From NCBI RefSeq assembly GCF_003148625.1, contig NZ_QGGO01000008.1, positions 62,001-126,000 of the forward strand: a stretch of DNA of 64,000 bases, given 5' to 3'. A program made the position numbers and the translations under genes. Positions 1 to 8,768 of this stretch are shown here, piece after piece. The number at the start of each line of letters is the position of its first letter. Position 1 is the stretch's first letter. The notes under the pieces were generated by a model, which saw only the letters and a list, made by a program, of their open reading frames with translations, ran no database searches and was not told the DNA's origin. Source of the DNA: Arcicella aurantiaca (GTDB lineage: Bacteria > Bacteroidota > Bacteroidia > Cytophagales > Spirosomataceae).

Positions 1-2
1 TT

Positions 3-626
3 TTTGCAGAAACAATTGATAAACGAGTAGTGATTGAAATTCAAAAAGTAGAGTACGACCATAATTTCGATAGATTTTTACATTACTTTTTTATGGTCAT
101 TGCCGAACAACAAAGACGTAGTGCAGAATATGGAATTGAACAGATAGTGTATATGATAGTAGTTTTGACTGCACCATATTCAATTAATCAGAAAAACGGC
201 AAACCAGTAAAAGATGAATTTTTAATGGTGAATATCAATCCAAAAACATTTAAGGGAGAGGAAAGAGATATTTATGGTCATCAATTCGTATGTCTAAATC
301 CAAACCATCCTGATAAAGAAACTCCTAAAAGAATTCGAGATTGGTTAGATTTAATTTATCAATCAATTCACAGTCCAGAACGACCGAATGTAAATGAATC
401 AAATGAAGGAATAAAGCGAGTAGTTGACTTAATTAGCTTTGAAGATTTATCGCCTGTAGAATTGGCGGAAGCAAAGAAAAAAGAATCAACGAAGGTAGCA
501 TCTTTGAAAATGAAGCGTTCAGTTGCCTTAGAAATTGCTCAGAATTTGAAAAATATTGGAATGTCAGATGATGATATTTTGAAAGTTACAGGTCTAACTG
601 AAATTGAAATCAAATATCTGGAGTAA
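3..626 (+). CDS. Rpn-family PD-(D/E)XK nuclease/putative transposase, 5' end outside window
   Basis: This is the C-terminal part of a Rpn (PDDEXK_2-like) nuclease, a family annotated as recombination-promoting nuclease or putative transposase. The reading frame is open to the left edge. Residues before the first possible internal GTG (position 30) read FAETIDKRVVIEIQ, which contains the E-x-Q half of the PD-(D/E)XK active site, so the true start lies outside the window and the GTG is not the start. The middle part resembles the family's LHY/YFF-rich core, and the C-terminal 60 residues form a Lys/Glu-rich helix followed by an HTH-like stretch (MSDDDILKVTGLTEIEIKYL). The upstream catalytic Asp cannot be seen. 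It ends 46 nt before ispG in the same direction. The family assignment is fairly safe; whether it is an active gene is unknown. Confidence 0.75.
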   Translation, partial: FAETIDKRVVIEIQKVEYDHNFDRFLHYFFMVIAEQQRRSAEYGIEQIVYMIVVLTAPYSINQKNGKPVKDEFLMVNINPKTFKGEERDIYGHQFVCLNPNHPDKETPKRIRDWLDLIYQSIHSPERPNVNESNEGIKRVVDLISFEDLSPVELAEAKKKESTKVASLKMKRSVALEIAQNLKNIGMSDDDILKVTGLTEIEIKYLE

Positions 627-672
627 ATAATTATCCCTAAATCATTGAAAATAATCCGATTAAAGCAAAAAA

Positions 673-2712
673 ATGTCAAGCAATAACTCACAAGTAGTAA
701 ACCTTATTGAAAACGGAAACCGTTATGCCAACTCATTAACGGAGTATTCTCGCCGTAAAACCATTACTGTCAATATTGGCGATGTACCGATGGGTTCAGA
801 TTTTCCGATAAGAGTGCAGTCAATGACTACCATTGACACGATGGATACCATTGGGTCGGTAGAACAAACCATTAGAATGGTTGAGTCTGGTTGCGAATAT
901 GTACGTATTACTGCACCATCGGTAAAAGAAGCTCAAAATTTAGATAATATTCGTAAAGAGTTAAGAGTAAGAGGATATAACGTTCCATTAGTTGCCGATA
1001 TTCACTTTACGCCAAATGCAGCAGAATTAGCAGCTCGCTTGGTTGAAAAAGTTAGAATAAACCCCGGTAATTATGCTGACAAAAAGCGTTTTGAAACCAT
1101 AGATTATACCGAATCTTCGTATCAGGCTGAATTAGATAGAATCAGGGATAAATTTTTGCCTTTAGTAAATATCTGTAAAGAATATGGTACTGCCATGCGT
1201 ATTGGTACAAATCATGGTTCGTTAAGTGATAGAATTTTAAGTCGGTACGGAGATACGCCACTCGGAATGGTTGAATCTGCTTTGGAGTTTTTGAGAATTT
1301 GCGAAGACGAAAATTATGATAATATCGTTCTTTCAATGAAGGCTTCTAACACACAAGTGATGGTGGAGGCGTATCGTTTATTATGCAAAAAACTGAACGA
1401 AGAAGGTTTAAAACCTTATCCCTTGCATTTAGGTGTTACAGAAGCTGGAGAAGGCGAAGATGGAAGAATTAAATCTGCCGTTGGAATTGGTACATTATTG
1501 GAAGACGGTTTAGGAGATACTGTAAGAGTTAGCTTAACAGAAGACCCAGAACTGGAAGCTCCTGTGGCAAAAGCTTTAATTGATAGATATTCAAATAGAA
1601 AAGAAAATTCAAAATTGATTGCGAATTTTAACTCACAACTCACAACTATCAATTCACAACTGAAATTCGATTCACCAATAAATCCCTTTCAATATCACAG
1701 AAGAACAACGCATGAAGTAGCAAACTTTGGTGGTCATAATGTACCAAGGGTTATTGCTGATTATTCGCAAATTGAAGTTTCGGAACATGATGATTTAAAA
1801 ACGATTGGACATTTTTATTTGCCTTTGCCTGATAAATGGACAATGAATGATTTAGGAGCTGACTACATTTACACCGCTCAAAATCCTGCGAAATTCATGT
1901 TGCCAATGGGATTAAAAGAAATTTTGGATTATAGTATTTGGAAAGAACAAGCCGATAAAATCAACAAAATTCCATTATTTTCTTTAAATGAATTTGTAGA
2001 ATCGACGGCTCTGAAACATGAAAGTCTTAATTTTTTAAAGCTTTCTCTTGCTGAATTAGATGAGAAAACAATTTCATTATTAAAAGTTGAAACTAAAACG
2101 GTTTTGTGTGTACAAACAGATAATGCACACGCAATGCCAGAATTGAGGAGATTTTTCTTTGAATTGATTGAAAATAAGATTACGCTTCCTGTTGTAATTT
2201 TAAGAGAATATGAAAATTTACCAGAAAGTGATTTTCAGTTATTTTCTGCCACCGATTGCGGAGGTTTGTTAATTGATGGTTTGGGTGACGGTATTTTATT
2301 GAAAATGCCAGAATTATCTTCAAAATCAGAACTTTTAGCCTTGTCAAAAAGTTACAATTCAACAGCTTTTGGTATTTTGCAAGCTGCTCGTACCCGTATG
2401 AGCAAGACAGAATATATTTCGTGTCCATCTTGTGGTAGAACGTTATTTGACTTGCAGGAAACCACTGCTATGATTCGTAAAAGAACGGAACATTTGAAAG
2501 GCGTAAAAATTGGTATTATGGGTTGTATCGTGAATGGTCCGGGTGAAATGGCTGATGCCGATTATGGTTATGTGGGTGTTGGAAAGGACAAGATTTCATT
2601 GTATCGAGGTCAAGAAGTAGTGAAAAAATCAGTTCATTCTGATAATGCAGTTAATGAATTGATTGAAATTATGAAAGAAGATGGTATTTGGTTTGAACCA
2701 AATAATGTATAA
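673..2712 (+). CDS. ispG: 4-hydroxy-3-methylbut-2-en-1-yl diphosphate synthase (IspG/GcpE), long form
   Basis: IspG converts methylerythritol cyclodiphosphate to HMBPP in the cytosolic MEP isoprenoid pathway, using a [4Fe-4S] cluster. The N-terminal TIM barrel (about residues 28-310) starts with VNIGDVPMGSDFPIRVQSMT. The cluster ligands are seen as C584-PS-C587 and C618 in GIMGCIVNGPGE, with the conserved Glu at 625. At 679 residues it is the long form with an extra domain between barrel and cluster domain, as known from plants, Chlamydiae and Bacteroidota. The junction after the barrel (residues about 320-331, NSQLTTINSQLK) is encoded by a heptanucleotide repeat array, so this linker looks acquired. 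The ATG at 673 is the natural start. It stands alone, with hairpins downstream. Confidence 0.96.
   Translation: MSSNNSQVVNLIENGNRYANSLTEYSRRKTITVNIGDVPMGSDFPIRVQSMTTIDTMDTIGSVEQTIRMVESGCEYVRITAPSVKEAQNLDNIRKELRVRGYNVPLVADIHFTPNAAELAARLVEKVRINPGNYADKKRFETIDYTESSYQAELDRIRDKFLPLVNICKEYGTAMRIGTNHGSLSDRILSRYGDTPLGMVESALEFLRICEDENYDNIVLSMKASNTQVMVEAYRLLCKKLNEEGLKPYPLHLGVTEAGEGEDGRIKSAVGIGTLLEDGLGDTVRVSLTEDPELEAPVAKALIDRYSNRKENSKLIANFNSQLTTINSQLKFDSPINPFQYHRRTTHEVANFGGHNVPRVIADYSQIEVSEHDDLKTIGHFYLPLPDKWTMNDLGADYIYTAQNPAKFMLPMGLKEILDYSIWKEQADKINKIPLFSLNEFVESTALKHESLNFLKLSLAELDEKTISLLKVETKTVLCVQTDNAHAMPELRRFFFELIENKITLPVVILREYENLPESDFQLFSATDCGGLLIDGLGDGILLKMPELSSKSELLALSKSYNSTAFGILQAARTRMSKTEYISCPSCGRTLFDLQETTAMIRKRTEHLKGVKIGIMGCIVNGPGEMADADYGYVGVGKDKISLYRGQEVVKKSVHSDNAVNELIEIMKEDGIWFEPNNV
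1630..1664 (+). repeat. Heptanucleotide array inside ispG
   Basis: Five consecutive 7-mers, AACTCAC, AACTCAC, AACTATC, AATTCAC and AACTGAA, lie in frame within ispG and encode the linker after the TIM barrel. They resemble the heptamer arrays seen in spacers near 50-56 kb. Confidence 0.75.
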
Positions 2713-2764
2713 CGATTCTCCAGAATCGTAAAAACGTAAAACACTCGAATCTGGAGTTTCGAGT
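2713..2764. repeat. Paired small palindromes after ispG
   Basis: Two short hairpins follow the ispG stop: CGATTCT/AGAATCG at 2713-2728 and ACTCGAA/TTCGAGT at 2743-2764. Their inner parts (tctccagaatcg and cgaatctggag) are also roughly complementary to each other. There is no clear U-run, so this looks like a palindromic repeat rather than a textbook terminator. Confidence 0.55.
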
Positions 2765-2773
2765 TCCATATAT

Positions 2774-2962
2774 ATGTCTAAATTAAAAGAACAATTCAAA
2801 TTAGGAGAAGCTTTTAGCTATTTCTTTAGAATTTTTGGGAAACAAGACCCATCAAAGCCAACAAATTTTAACATCAAAACTATGCACACCATTAATAAAA
2901 TATCAATTTTGATGTTTTTAATGTGTTTGTGCGTCATGATTTATAGAGCAATTTTTAGATAA
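2774..2962 (+). CDS. Small single-span membrane protein (DUF6728-like)
   Basis: This is a 62-residue protein with a soluble N-terminal half (LGEAFSYFFRIFGKQDPSKP) and one C-terminal membrane helix (about residues 45-60, ISILMFLMCLCVMIY). The pattern of FSYFFR, then a K/D-P-x-x-P-T-N-x-N-I-K segment, then a helix matches my memory of a small conserved Bacteroidota family (DUF6728), but the number should be checked. The function is unknown. The ATG at 2774 sits 61 nt after ispG, separated by small hairpins. Co-transcription with ispG is possible but not shown. Confidence 0.7.
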   Translation: MSKLKEQFKLGEAFSYFFRIFGKQDPSKPTNFNIKTMHTINKISILMFLMCLCVMIYRAIFR

Positions 2963-2973
2963 TACATGTAGTT

Positions 2974-3067
2974 CGGACAGCCTTGTCCGTATTTTAAAAA
3001 ATTAACTTCGGACAAGGCTGTCCGTATTTTTAAAATTTAACTTCGGAACTTCGGACAAGGCTGTCCG
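2974..3067. repeat. Three copies of a 16-bp palindrome-like repeat
   Basis: CGGACAAGGCTGTCCG occurs at 3009-3024 and 3052-3067, and its reverse complement CGGACAGCCTTGTCCG at 2974-2989. Each copy is itself nearly palindromic (CGGACA...TGTCCG). The first and second copies face each other and could form a long hairpin. Partial copies (aacttcgg) lie between them. This is a REP-like intergenic element. Confidence 0.85.
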
Positions 3068-3074
3068 TTTTACA

Positions 3075-3425
3075 GTGAATATAGAAGAATTCAGAGAGTT
3101 TTGTTTAGCTAAAAAAGGAGTTACTGAAGAACTACCTTTTGGTCCAGATACTTTAGTTTATAAAGTGGCTGGGAAAATATTTGCCTTAACCAGCCTCGAT
3201 ACTGAAGTTTTTAGCGTTAGTTTAAAATGTGAACCCAATTTTGCTCTTGAACTCAGAGAAAAGTTTGATTATATTGGTGGAGGTTATCATTTGAATAAAA
3301 AACATTGGAATACTGTTAATGGAGACATTGCACCAACCAAACAATTGAGCGAACTAACAAATCATTCATACCAAATTGTTGTGGAGGGTTTAACGAAAAA
3401 AGTTAAAGCCGAATTTGGTTTTTAA
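3075..3425 (+). CDS. MmcQ/YjbR family protein
   Basis: This 116-residue protein matches the MmcQ/YjbR fold: an N-terminal FREFCLAKKGVTEELPFGPDTLVYKVAGKIFAL segment split over a helix and first strands, then VSLKCEP, and the C-terminal GGYHLNKKHWNTV and LTNHSYQIVVEGL. Family members are small, CyaY-like, putative DNA-binding proteins whose role is unclear. The start appears to be GTG at 3075, only 7 nt after the third copy of the CGGACA palindrome, so the native leader may have been replaced by the repeat. No ATG is available at the N-terminus without losing conserved sequence. Confidence 0.85.
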   Translation: MNIEEFREFCLAKKGVTEELPFGPDTLVYKVAGKIFALTSLDTEVFSVSLKCEPNFALELREKFDYIGGGYHLNKKHWNTVNGDIAPTKQLSELTNHSYQIVVEGLTKKVKAEFGF

Positions 3426-3468
3426 TTTCCAGAGTTTCTTGATTTCTTAATCTATAATTTTTAAAATC

Positions 3469-4017
3469 ATGGAATGGTTACTGTTACTTTTTTTCATGCC
3501 TTTTGTGCTAACCATGATGTTTTTTAATTGGTTAGAGAAAAAGTTTTTTTCTTTTCGTGACCGTGAAAAATTGGGAGAAGGGGAAATTTTATTAGAAGGA
3601 AAGAAATATTTTGAAGCTCAATTATTCTTTTCCGAGAAATTGAAATATTTTCCTAAATCTTCAAAAGCGTATTTTTTAAGAGGCAAATGTCAATTTCATC
3701 TTGAAAATTATTACTCTGCCTTGTTTGATTTTGAACAGTCAATTTCTTTCGATAATACGATTGGAGAGTTGTACGTCTGGAAGGGAAAAACTTTATATAA
3801 ATTAGAAGAGTTTGATAAGGCATTTTTAGAATTTGATAAAGCTGATTGGTATTATCGTTCCGAAAATGCAGTTGCTTTACGTTGGCGGGGAATGGCTCGA
3901 TATTGTGTAGGACAAGTTGAAAATGCCATTTATGATTTTACAAGAGCCGTAGAATTGGGAGATGAAGATGCCGCCCATATTTTGAGAACAAAATTTGAAT
4001 ATATCAAAAAGAAATAA
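3469..4017 (+). CDS. Membrane-anchored TPR protein
   Basis: This is a 182-residue protein with one N-terminal hydrophobic helix (residues 2-20, WLLLLFFMPFVLTMMFF) followed by about four tetratricopeptide repeats from residue 38 onward (for example SSKAYFLRGKCQFHLENYYSALFD and GELYVWKGKTLYKLEEFDKAFLEF). TPR units mediate protein-protein contacts; no partner can be named. The helix should tether it to the inner membrane with the repeats on one side. The gene starts 43 nt after the MmcQ-like gene in the same direction and shares a terminator with the convergent regulator gene. Confidence 0.8.
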   Translation: MEWLLLLFFMPFVLTMMFFNWLEKKFFSFRDREKLGEGEILLEGKKYFEAQLFFSEKLKYFPKSSKAYFLRGKCQFHLENYYSALFDFEQSISFDNTIGELYVWKGKTLYKLEEFDKAFLEFDKADWYYRSENAVALRWRGMARYCVGQVENAIYDFTRAVELGDEDAAHILRTKFEYIKKK

Positions 4018-4045
4018 AAGCCTATCAGATTTGACAGGCTTTTAT
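4016..4045. terminator. Bidirectional terminator
   Basis: The stem AAAAGCCTATC (4017-4027) pairs with GACAGGCTTTT (4033-4043), with one imperfect pair, flanked by A-rich and T-rich runs. It lies between the convergent TPR and regulator genes and can serve both. Confidence 0.8.
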
Positions 4046-4054
4046 TTTGAAGTT

Positions 4055-6910
4055 CTAAGTCATAATTCTAAATTTCATCATAAATTCTCCGAGGTTTACT
4101 TCTGTATCTAAATTTAATTTTTTCCGTAAACGATACCTTTTCAATTCAACACTTCGATTGGTGATGTTGAAAAGTTGAGCAATTTCTTTAGTTGACAAAT
4201 TCATGCGTAAATAAGCAGCTAATTTTAAATCACTTGGCGTTAAGTTTGGAAATTTTTCCAATAATTTTTCTAAAAATTCTTGATGAACTTCGTTGAAATT
4301 TGCCTCAAAAATTTGCCAATCTTGTTCTGTGGAAATATTACTTTCTACCAAATGTAGAATTTTCTTGTAGATACGATGTTCCCGTAAAGAACGATTCCCA
4401 ATTTCGTGGGGTAAACTATCGGTTTCCTTCTTTATTTCGACTAAAAGTTCATTTTTCTTAATTAATGACATAGTTGAATTGGCTAATTCTTCCGATTTTC
4501 TAATAATATCTTTTTCAAGTTGCTCATTTCTTATTTGAATAATCGTTTTTTCGCTTTGTTCAATTTGTCGCTTCAATTTCTTTTCGTGTCTTCTTTTTAG
4601 GTTTTCTTGCTCTATAAGTATTTTACGATTGTGCATCCATAAAGAAAAACTTGCGATACCAACTAACAGAAAAAAGTAGAACAATTTACTCCACCAATTC
4701 CAATACCATGGTTGTTTGATTTCAAATGAAAAGGTAGTTTCAGAATCATTCAGAGATGATTTTAAATGAAATATATATTTGCCAGCAGATAAATTATTGA
4801 ACTCCTTTTGAGAAATATTTTGCCAAGGCGACCAACCCTTTGTTGAGTTTTCTAACCAATAACTATATTGAATTTGCCGAGAATATTGAGGTGTAGCGAA
4901 ACTCAAGATTATACTATTTTGATAAGATTCAAGTTTAAAATCTTCCTTAAACTCGTTGGTATTAATAATTTTACTTTTTTCGGGGTAATCTAATACTGAA
5001 ATACCCCGAATAATCGTCTTTATAGGAATTTGTTTTCCAAGTATTGAATGATGATTTTGTGGCAATATAGCGAATCCATTTTCGGTACAGAGCAAAATAT
5101 TTTGTGGGTCAATCGCTCTCATGTTTTCATAATCATCTACCCATAAATCTCGCTTAAATGAAATATTATTCACCTCATTTTTTTCATTGATGAAATGCAA
5201 TGTTCCATTTTTTTCTATTGAAAATATAAGATTCTGGTTAATTGGAAATATTTTATTAATATTTTGATTTTGAATAGCTTGTAAAATATTAGAGGTTTTA
5301 AATTGTCCGCTTTTTGAATCATATTCTAATAAATTAGTTTCGCCTGTCAAGATGATTTTATCCTTAATTTTGATGAGGTTTTTATAATTCTCTATGATTG
5401 AAGTTTGATTAAATTCCACAAGTTTACTGACACGTTTGGAATCAGGTGATAGCGTCAATTTTGATACAGAATTTGACGTTTTATTTACCCAAATATTACC
5501 TTCTGAATCTTCTTCTAACTGCCTAATTGGGGCTGAGAAACCATTTACAATATGGTCAAATTGCCATTTACCGAGTTTGTTCTTTTTATAAATACACAAA
5601 TGCGTATATGTTCCTTCAATCAATAAATCAGGGTGTTTTATTAGTTTTTTTATAACCCAGCCGCCTGTAACTGTTGAAATTAAGGTGGCTGAATGATTTT
5701 CTATGCTAAAAGTTCCGCTATTATGCCCGCATAAAAGTTGATTATCAATCACTTCTAAAGTCCAGACCTGCCCTTGCGTTTTTGGAATAATTTGAAATTT
5801 TGAATTCGGTTTTAAATCATTCACAAATACCCCATGATTTGTACCGACGTACAATCGTTTCTGAAAAAGAGCAATGTCATAAACCGTTCCTAATTTGCCA
5901 TCGTAATCGGTGAAGTACTTTAAATTTGAGTTTAGTAGAATCAAGTCAATCCCTTTGTCCATCCCTACCCAAAGATTCCCTTCCACATCTTTCGCTAATG
6001 ATAAAACCGTATTGTTTTGCAGTCCGTTTTTTTGATTAAAATGTTGTAAAATTTCCCCTTCTGCATTTGTGATAATGATGCCATTTAATATTGTTCCAAA
6101 CACATAGGTATCTTCTGTGAGTTGTAATCCATTATTAAGTTGTTCTTGCAAGAATATTTGGTTTGTCGTTCTATTAAATTCCTTAAATTGATTGTTTTCA
6201 AAAATAAATAATCCCTTACTCGTGCCAATTAAAAGTCCATTTTGATGAATTGGCAGTATAGTATGTATAGACTCTTTTCCTAAAAAATCACTTCCTTCAA
6301 TTTTTTCAAAATTTTCTCCTTTTATCTCATAAAGCCCTTTTTCTAATACTTCAATAAATAGCCGATTTCTTACTTCATAAACAAATAAGATATTTCCGGG
6401 GGCTTTCAGTTTTTTGATTTTGTCATTTTGATAAAGAAAAATATAAGCAAAAGATTGAAATATGATTCCCTTCGAGGTTGGTACAATATTCCATATTTCT
6501 TCATTCACAAAATAAGGGTCATTAATTTTTTGCTTTAAAGATTGATAAGTAAGTTCTCCTAAATGATTCTTTTTCCAAACGCCAAACTCTCCCAACGAGC
6601 CTGTATAAATATCTCCAGATTTATCAACCGCCACAGAACGTATTTTTTGATTTTGAGCATACTGATACAGTTTCCAAGAGCTACCATCATATTCTAATAG
6701 TCCTTTTGAATTTGCGGCATATATAAATTTTGAAGATGGACTTTGTACCAAATCCCAATTTTGATAATAACCATTATAATCTTGTTTGGTATAATGGACA
6801 ATATCAGAATTACACAAATCTTGAATGTTTTGCCCAAATGATTTGACATAAATTATAGCGTATATATTACACAAAAGTATTGTTAAGGAGATTCGTACTT
6901 TTCTTTTCAT
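4055..6910 (-). CDS. Membrane-bound beta-propeller sensor with C-terminal LuxR-type HTH
   Basis: The protein has 951 residues from the ATG at 6910. An in-frame TTG further upstream (7006) would add a hydrophilic stretch before the signal sequence MKRKVRISLTILLCNIYAI, so 6910 is preferred. The order is signal peptide, a large periplasmic propeller of Reg_prop-like units (LWVGMDKGIDLIL type), a Y_Y_Y domain (YSYWLEN...GWSPW), one membrane helix (WSKLFYFFLLVGIASFSLW), a coiled coil, and a LuxR/GerE HTH (LTPSDLKLAAYLRMNLSTKE). No histidine kinase or receiver domain is present, so it is a one-component transmembrane regulator. It diverges from the GH144/SusCD operon and probably senses its oligosaccharide and controls it. 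Confidence 0.88.
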   Translation of the reverse strand: MKRKVRISLTILLCNIYAIIYVKSFGQNIQDLCNSDIVHYTKQDYNGYYQNWDLVQSPSSKFIYAANSKGLLEYDGSSWKLYQYAQNQKIRSVAVDKSGDIYTGSLGEFGVWKKNHLGELTYQSLKQKINDPYFVNEEIWNIVPTSKGIIFQSFAYIFLYQNDKIKKLKAPGNILFVYEVRNRLFIEVLEKGLYEIKGENFEKIEGSDFLGKESIHTILPIHQNGLLIGTSKGLFIFENNQFKEFNRTTNQIFLQEQLNNGLQLTEDTYVFGTILNGIIITNAEGEILQHFNQKNGLQNNTVLSLAKDVEGNLWVGMDKGIDLILLNSNLKYFTDYDGKLGTVYDIALFQKRLYVGTNHGVFVNDLKPNSKFQIIPKTQGQVWTLEVIDNQLLCGHNSGTFSIENHSATLISTVTGGWVIKKLIKHPDLLIEGTYTHLCIYKKNKLGKWQFDHIVNGFSAPIRQLEEDSEGNIWVNKTSNSVSKLTLSPDSKRVSKLVEFNQTSIIENYKNLIKIKDKIILTGETNLLEYDSKSGQFKTSNILQAIQNQNINKIFPINQNLIFSIEKNGTLHFINEKNEVNNISFKRDLWVDDYENMRAIDPQNILLCTENGFAILPQNHHSILGKQIPIKTIIRGISVLDYPEKSKIINTNEFKEDFKLESYQNSIILSFATPQYSRQIQYSYWLENSTKGWSPWQNISQKEFNNLSAGKYIFHLKSSLNDSETTFSFEIKQPWYWNWWSKLFYFFLLVGIASFSLWMHNRKILIEQENLKRRHEKKLKRQIEQSEKTIIQIRNEQLEKDIIRKSEELANSTMSLIKKNELLVEIKKETDSLPHEIGNRSLREHRIYKKILHLVESNISTEQDWQIFEANFNEVHQEFLEKLLEKFPNLTPSDLKLAAYLRMNLSTKEIAQLFNITNRSVELKRYRLRKKLNLDTEVNLGEFMMKFRIMT

Positions 6911-6942
6911 AAAAAACCATTTTTTATTAAAAATTATGGGTG

Positions 6943-7003
6943 ACGTAGGTAAAATCTTTGATTTTAGCGTAAAAACGTAGGTTTGATGTAGTATTGATGT
7001 AGT
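6943..7003. promoter_or_regulatory. Direct repeats in the divergent regulator/PUL spacer
   Basis: TTGATGTAGT occurs twice in tandem (6983-6992 and 6994-7003, an 11-bp period), and ACGTAGGT occurs at 6943-6950 and 6975-6982 (32 bp apart, about three helical turns). This placement between the regulator and the operon it probably controls suggests operator half-sites for the LuxR-type HTH; this is inference. Confidence 0.45.
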
Positions 7004-7034
7004 CAAAAATTAGGATTGCCTTTTCAAATTACGC

Positions 7035-7042
7035 TAAATTTG
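7035..7042 (+). promoter_or_regulatory. Candidate -7 promoter element of the PUL
   Basis: TAAATTTG matches the Bacteroidota -7 consensus TAnnTTTG, 104 nt before the GH144 start. The -33 box is weak (TTG at 7016-7018 with a short spacer). Confidence 0.4.
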
Positions 7043-7145
7043 TCCTATAAATTGTAATTTTTAATTAAAAAATATAATTCATAACTGAAGATGAATTTGT
7101 TTTTTGATTCATTTCAATACTAATCTGTTTATCCATAAACTTATC

Positions 7146-8729
7146 ATGAAAAAAATAATTGCATCAATGATGCTATGTGTAGTAAGTTCTTCAACCAGAA
7201 TTCAAGCACAAAATGAACGCCAAGTCCAGACGACTAACGAACCGAGAGAATATATTGAGACTGTGCAAAAAGCAACTTTTGGTTATTTCTGGGATTTTGC
7301 CCATCCAATTTCAGGAATGGCGGCTGAAAGAACTGCCACGCCAAATATTGTTACTACGGGCGGAACAGGCTTTGGCGTAATGAGTATTGTGGTGGCATCA
7401 AATAGACAATGGATTAAAAGAGAAGAAGCTGTAAATCATTTAATTAAAATTGCTTCTTTTTTAAAAAAAGCAGACCGTTTTCATGGAGCTTGGTCGCATT
7501 GGTTAGATGGTAGAACAGGAAAAGTAGTTCCTTTTGGTATGTATGATAACGGTGGTGATTTAGTAGAAACCGCTTATTTAATGAATGGCTTGTTGGTTGC
7601 CAGAAAATATTTTGATAAAGAAAATCAGCAAGAGAAATTACTAAGAAAGCAAATAACCGAATTGTGGGAAACCGTTGAGTGGGATTGGTATGCTTCTCGT
7701 GGGGATAATTATTTGTATTGGCATTGGTCGCCCAATTATGATTGGAAAATGAATATGCCAATTAGAGGTTATAATGAATGTTTGATAACCTATGTTTTAG
7801 CATTGTCGTCTCCAACGCATTCAATAAAACCAAATGTGTATCAAAACACTTGGAAGAAAAGTGATTTTTATAAAAATGGCAACGACTATCTCGGCTATAA
7901 CCTTCCATTAGGATTTGCTAAAGGAGGTCCTCTGTTTTTTGCCCATTATTCATATTTGAGTCTTGACTCACGATTAATGGAAGATGAAGATGCTAATTAT
8001 TGGAAACAGAATTTGGCTCATACTTTAATTAACTATGAACATTGCGTAAAGGACGGTAAAAAGGAGTTTGATTATTCTGCGGAAAACTGGGGACTTACCG
8101 CAAGTGACGATTATAACTTTTACGATGCCCATTCGCCAACGAATGATAATGGGACAATAAGCCCGACGGCAGCATTATCGTCATTTCCATACACACCTTT
8201 TGCAGCCTTTCAAGCAATGCGATATTTATATCTAAAGAAAGGTAATCAATTATTTAATAAATATGGGTTTTATGATGCTTACAATAATCAGAAGAATTGG
8301 TATTCAAATCAATATTTAGCCATTGACCAAGGACCTATTGTAGTGATGATGGAAAATTATCGTTCTGGCTTACTTTGGAAATTGGGTGAGTCAATGGAAG
8401 AATTACAGAAAGGACTTTCATTAATGGGCATCAAAAAACCGAATTACCCAACAGGTTTTTATATGTATTTACCCAAGCAAATTTATCAAGGAGTAGAATT
8501 AATGGTGCATCCAGATAAATCAACTTATATTCTTGACTTTGCAGTAAAGGGAAATGAACCTATTGAAATTTCAATTTTAAATGAATTATCAGAAAAAAAT
8601 ATAATTGTCGCTTCAAAATCCTTTTCAAACGGAATTCACCAAGTTGGATTTAAGGCAAAAAACGGTATTTATAAAGCTCTCATTAAACAAGGAAACTCCA
8701 CTGTGGAGGCTAAACTGATTCTAAAATAA
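7146..8729 (+). CDS. GH144-type glucoamylase-family protein (probable endo-beta-1,2-glucanase), secreted
   Basis: This 527-residue protein carries a signal peptide (MKKIIASMMLCVVSSS...IQAQ) and one glucoamylase-like (alpha/alpha)6 domain. Small Bacteroidota members of this family are GH144, whose characterised members cut beta-1,2-glucan internally to sophoro-oligosaccharides. Conserved stretches shared with the paralogue at 14.4 kb include TFGYFWDFAHPISG, DNGGDLVETAYLMNGLL, YWHWSPNYDWKMNMPI, NWGLTASDDYN, NDNGTISPTAALSSFP and AIDQGPIVVMMENYRS. The ATG at 7146 is chosen over the TTG-type start at 7104 because it begins the signal peptide. A C-terminal beta-rich tail (about residues 440-527) looks like a secretion or accessory domain. 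It is the first gene of the SusCD operon. The exact glycan is inferred from family. Confidence 0.85.
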   Translation: MKKIIASMMLCVVSSSTRIQAQNERQVQTTNEPREYIETVQKATFGYFWDFAHPISGMAAERTATPNIVTTGGTGFGVMSIVVASNRQWIKREEAVNHLIKIASFLKKADRFHGAWSHWLDGRTGKVVPFGMYDNGGDLVETAYLMNGLLVARKYFDKENQQEKLLRKQITELWETVEWDWYASRGDNYLYWHWSPNYDWKMNMPIRGYNECLITYVLALSSPTHSIKPNVYQNTWKKSDFYKNGNDYLGYNLPLGFAKGGPLFFAHYSYLSLDSRLMEDEDANYWKQNLAHTLINYEHCVKDGKKEFDYSAENWGLTASDDYNFYDAHSPTNDNGTISPTAALSSFPYTPFAAFQAMRYLYLKKGNQLFNKYGFYDAYNNQKNWYSNQYLAIDQGPIVVMMENYRSGLLWKLGESMEELQKGLSLMGIKKPNYPTGFYMYLPKQIYQGVELMVHPDKSTYILDFAVKGNEPIEISILNELSEKNIIVASKSFSNGIHQVGFKAKNGIYKALIKQGNSTVEAKLILK

Positions 8730-8768
8730 TTGCCTTTTGCTATTTTTTAAACAAAAACTAAATTGAAT

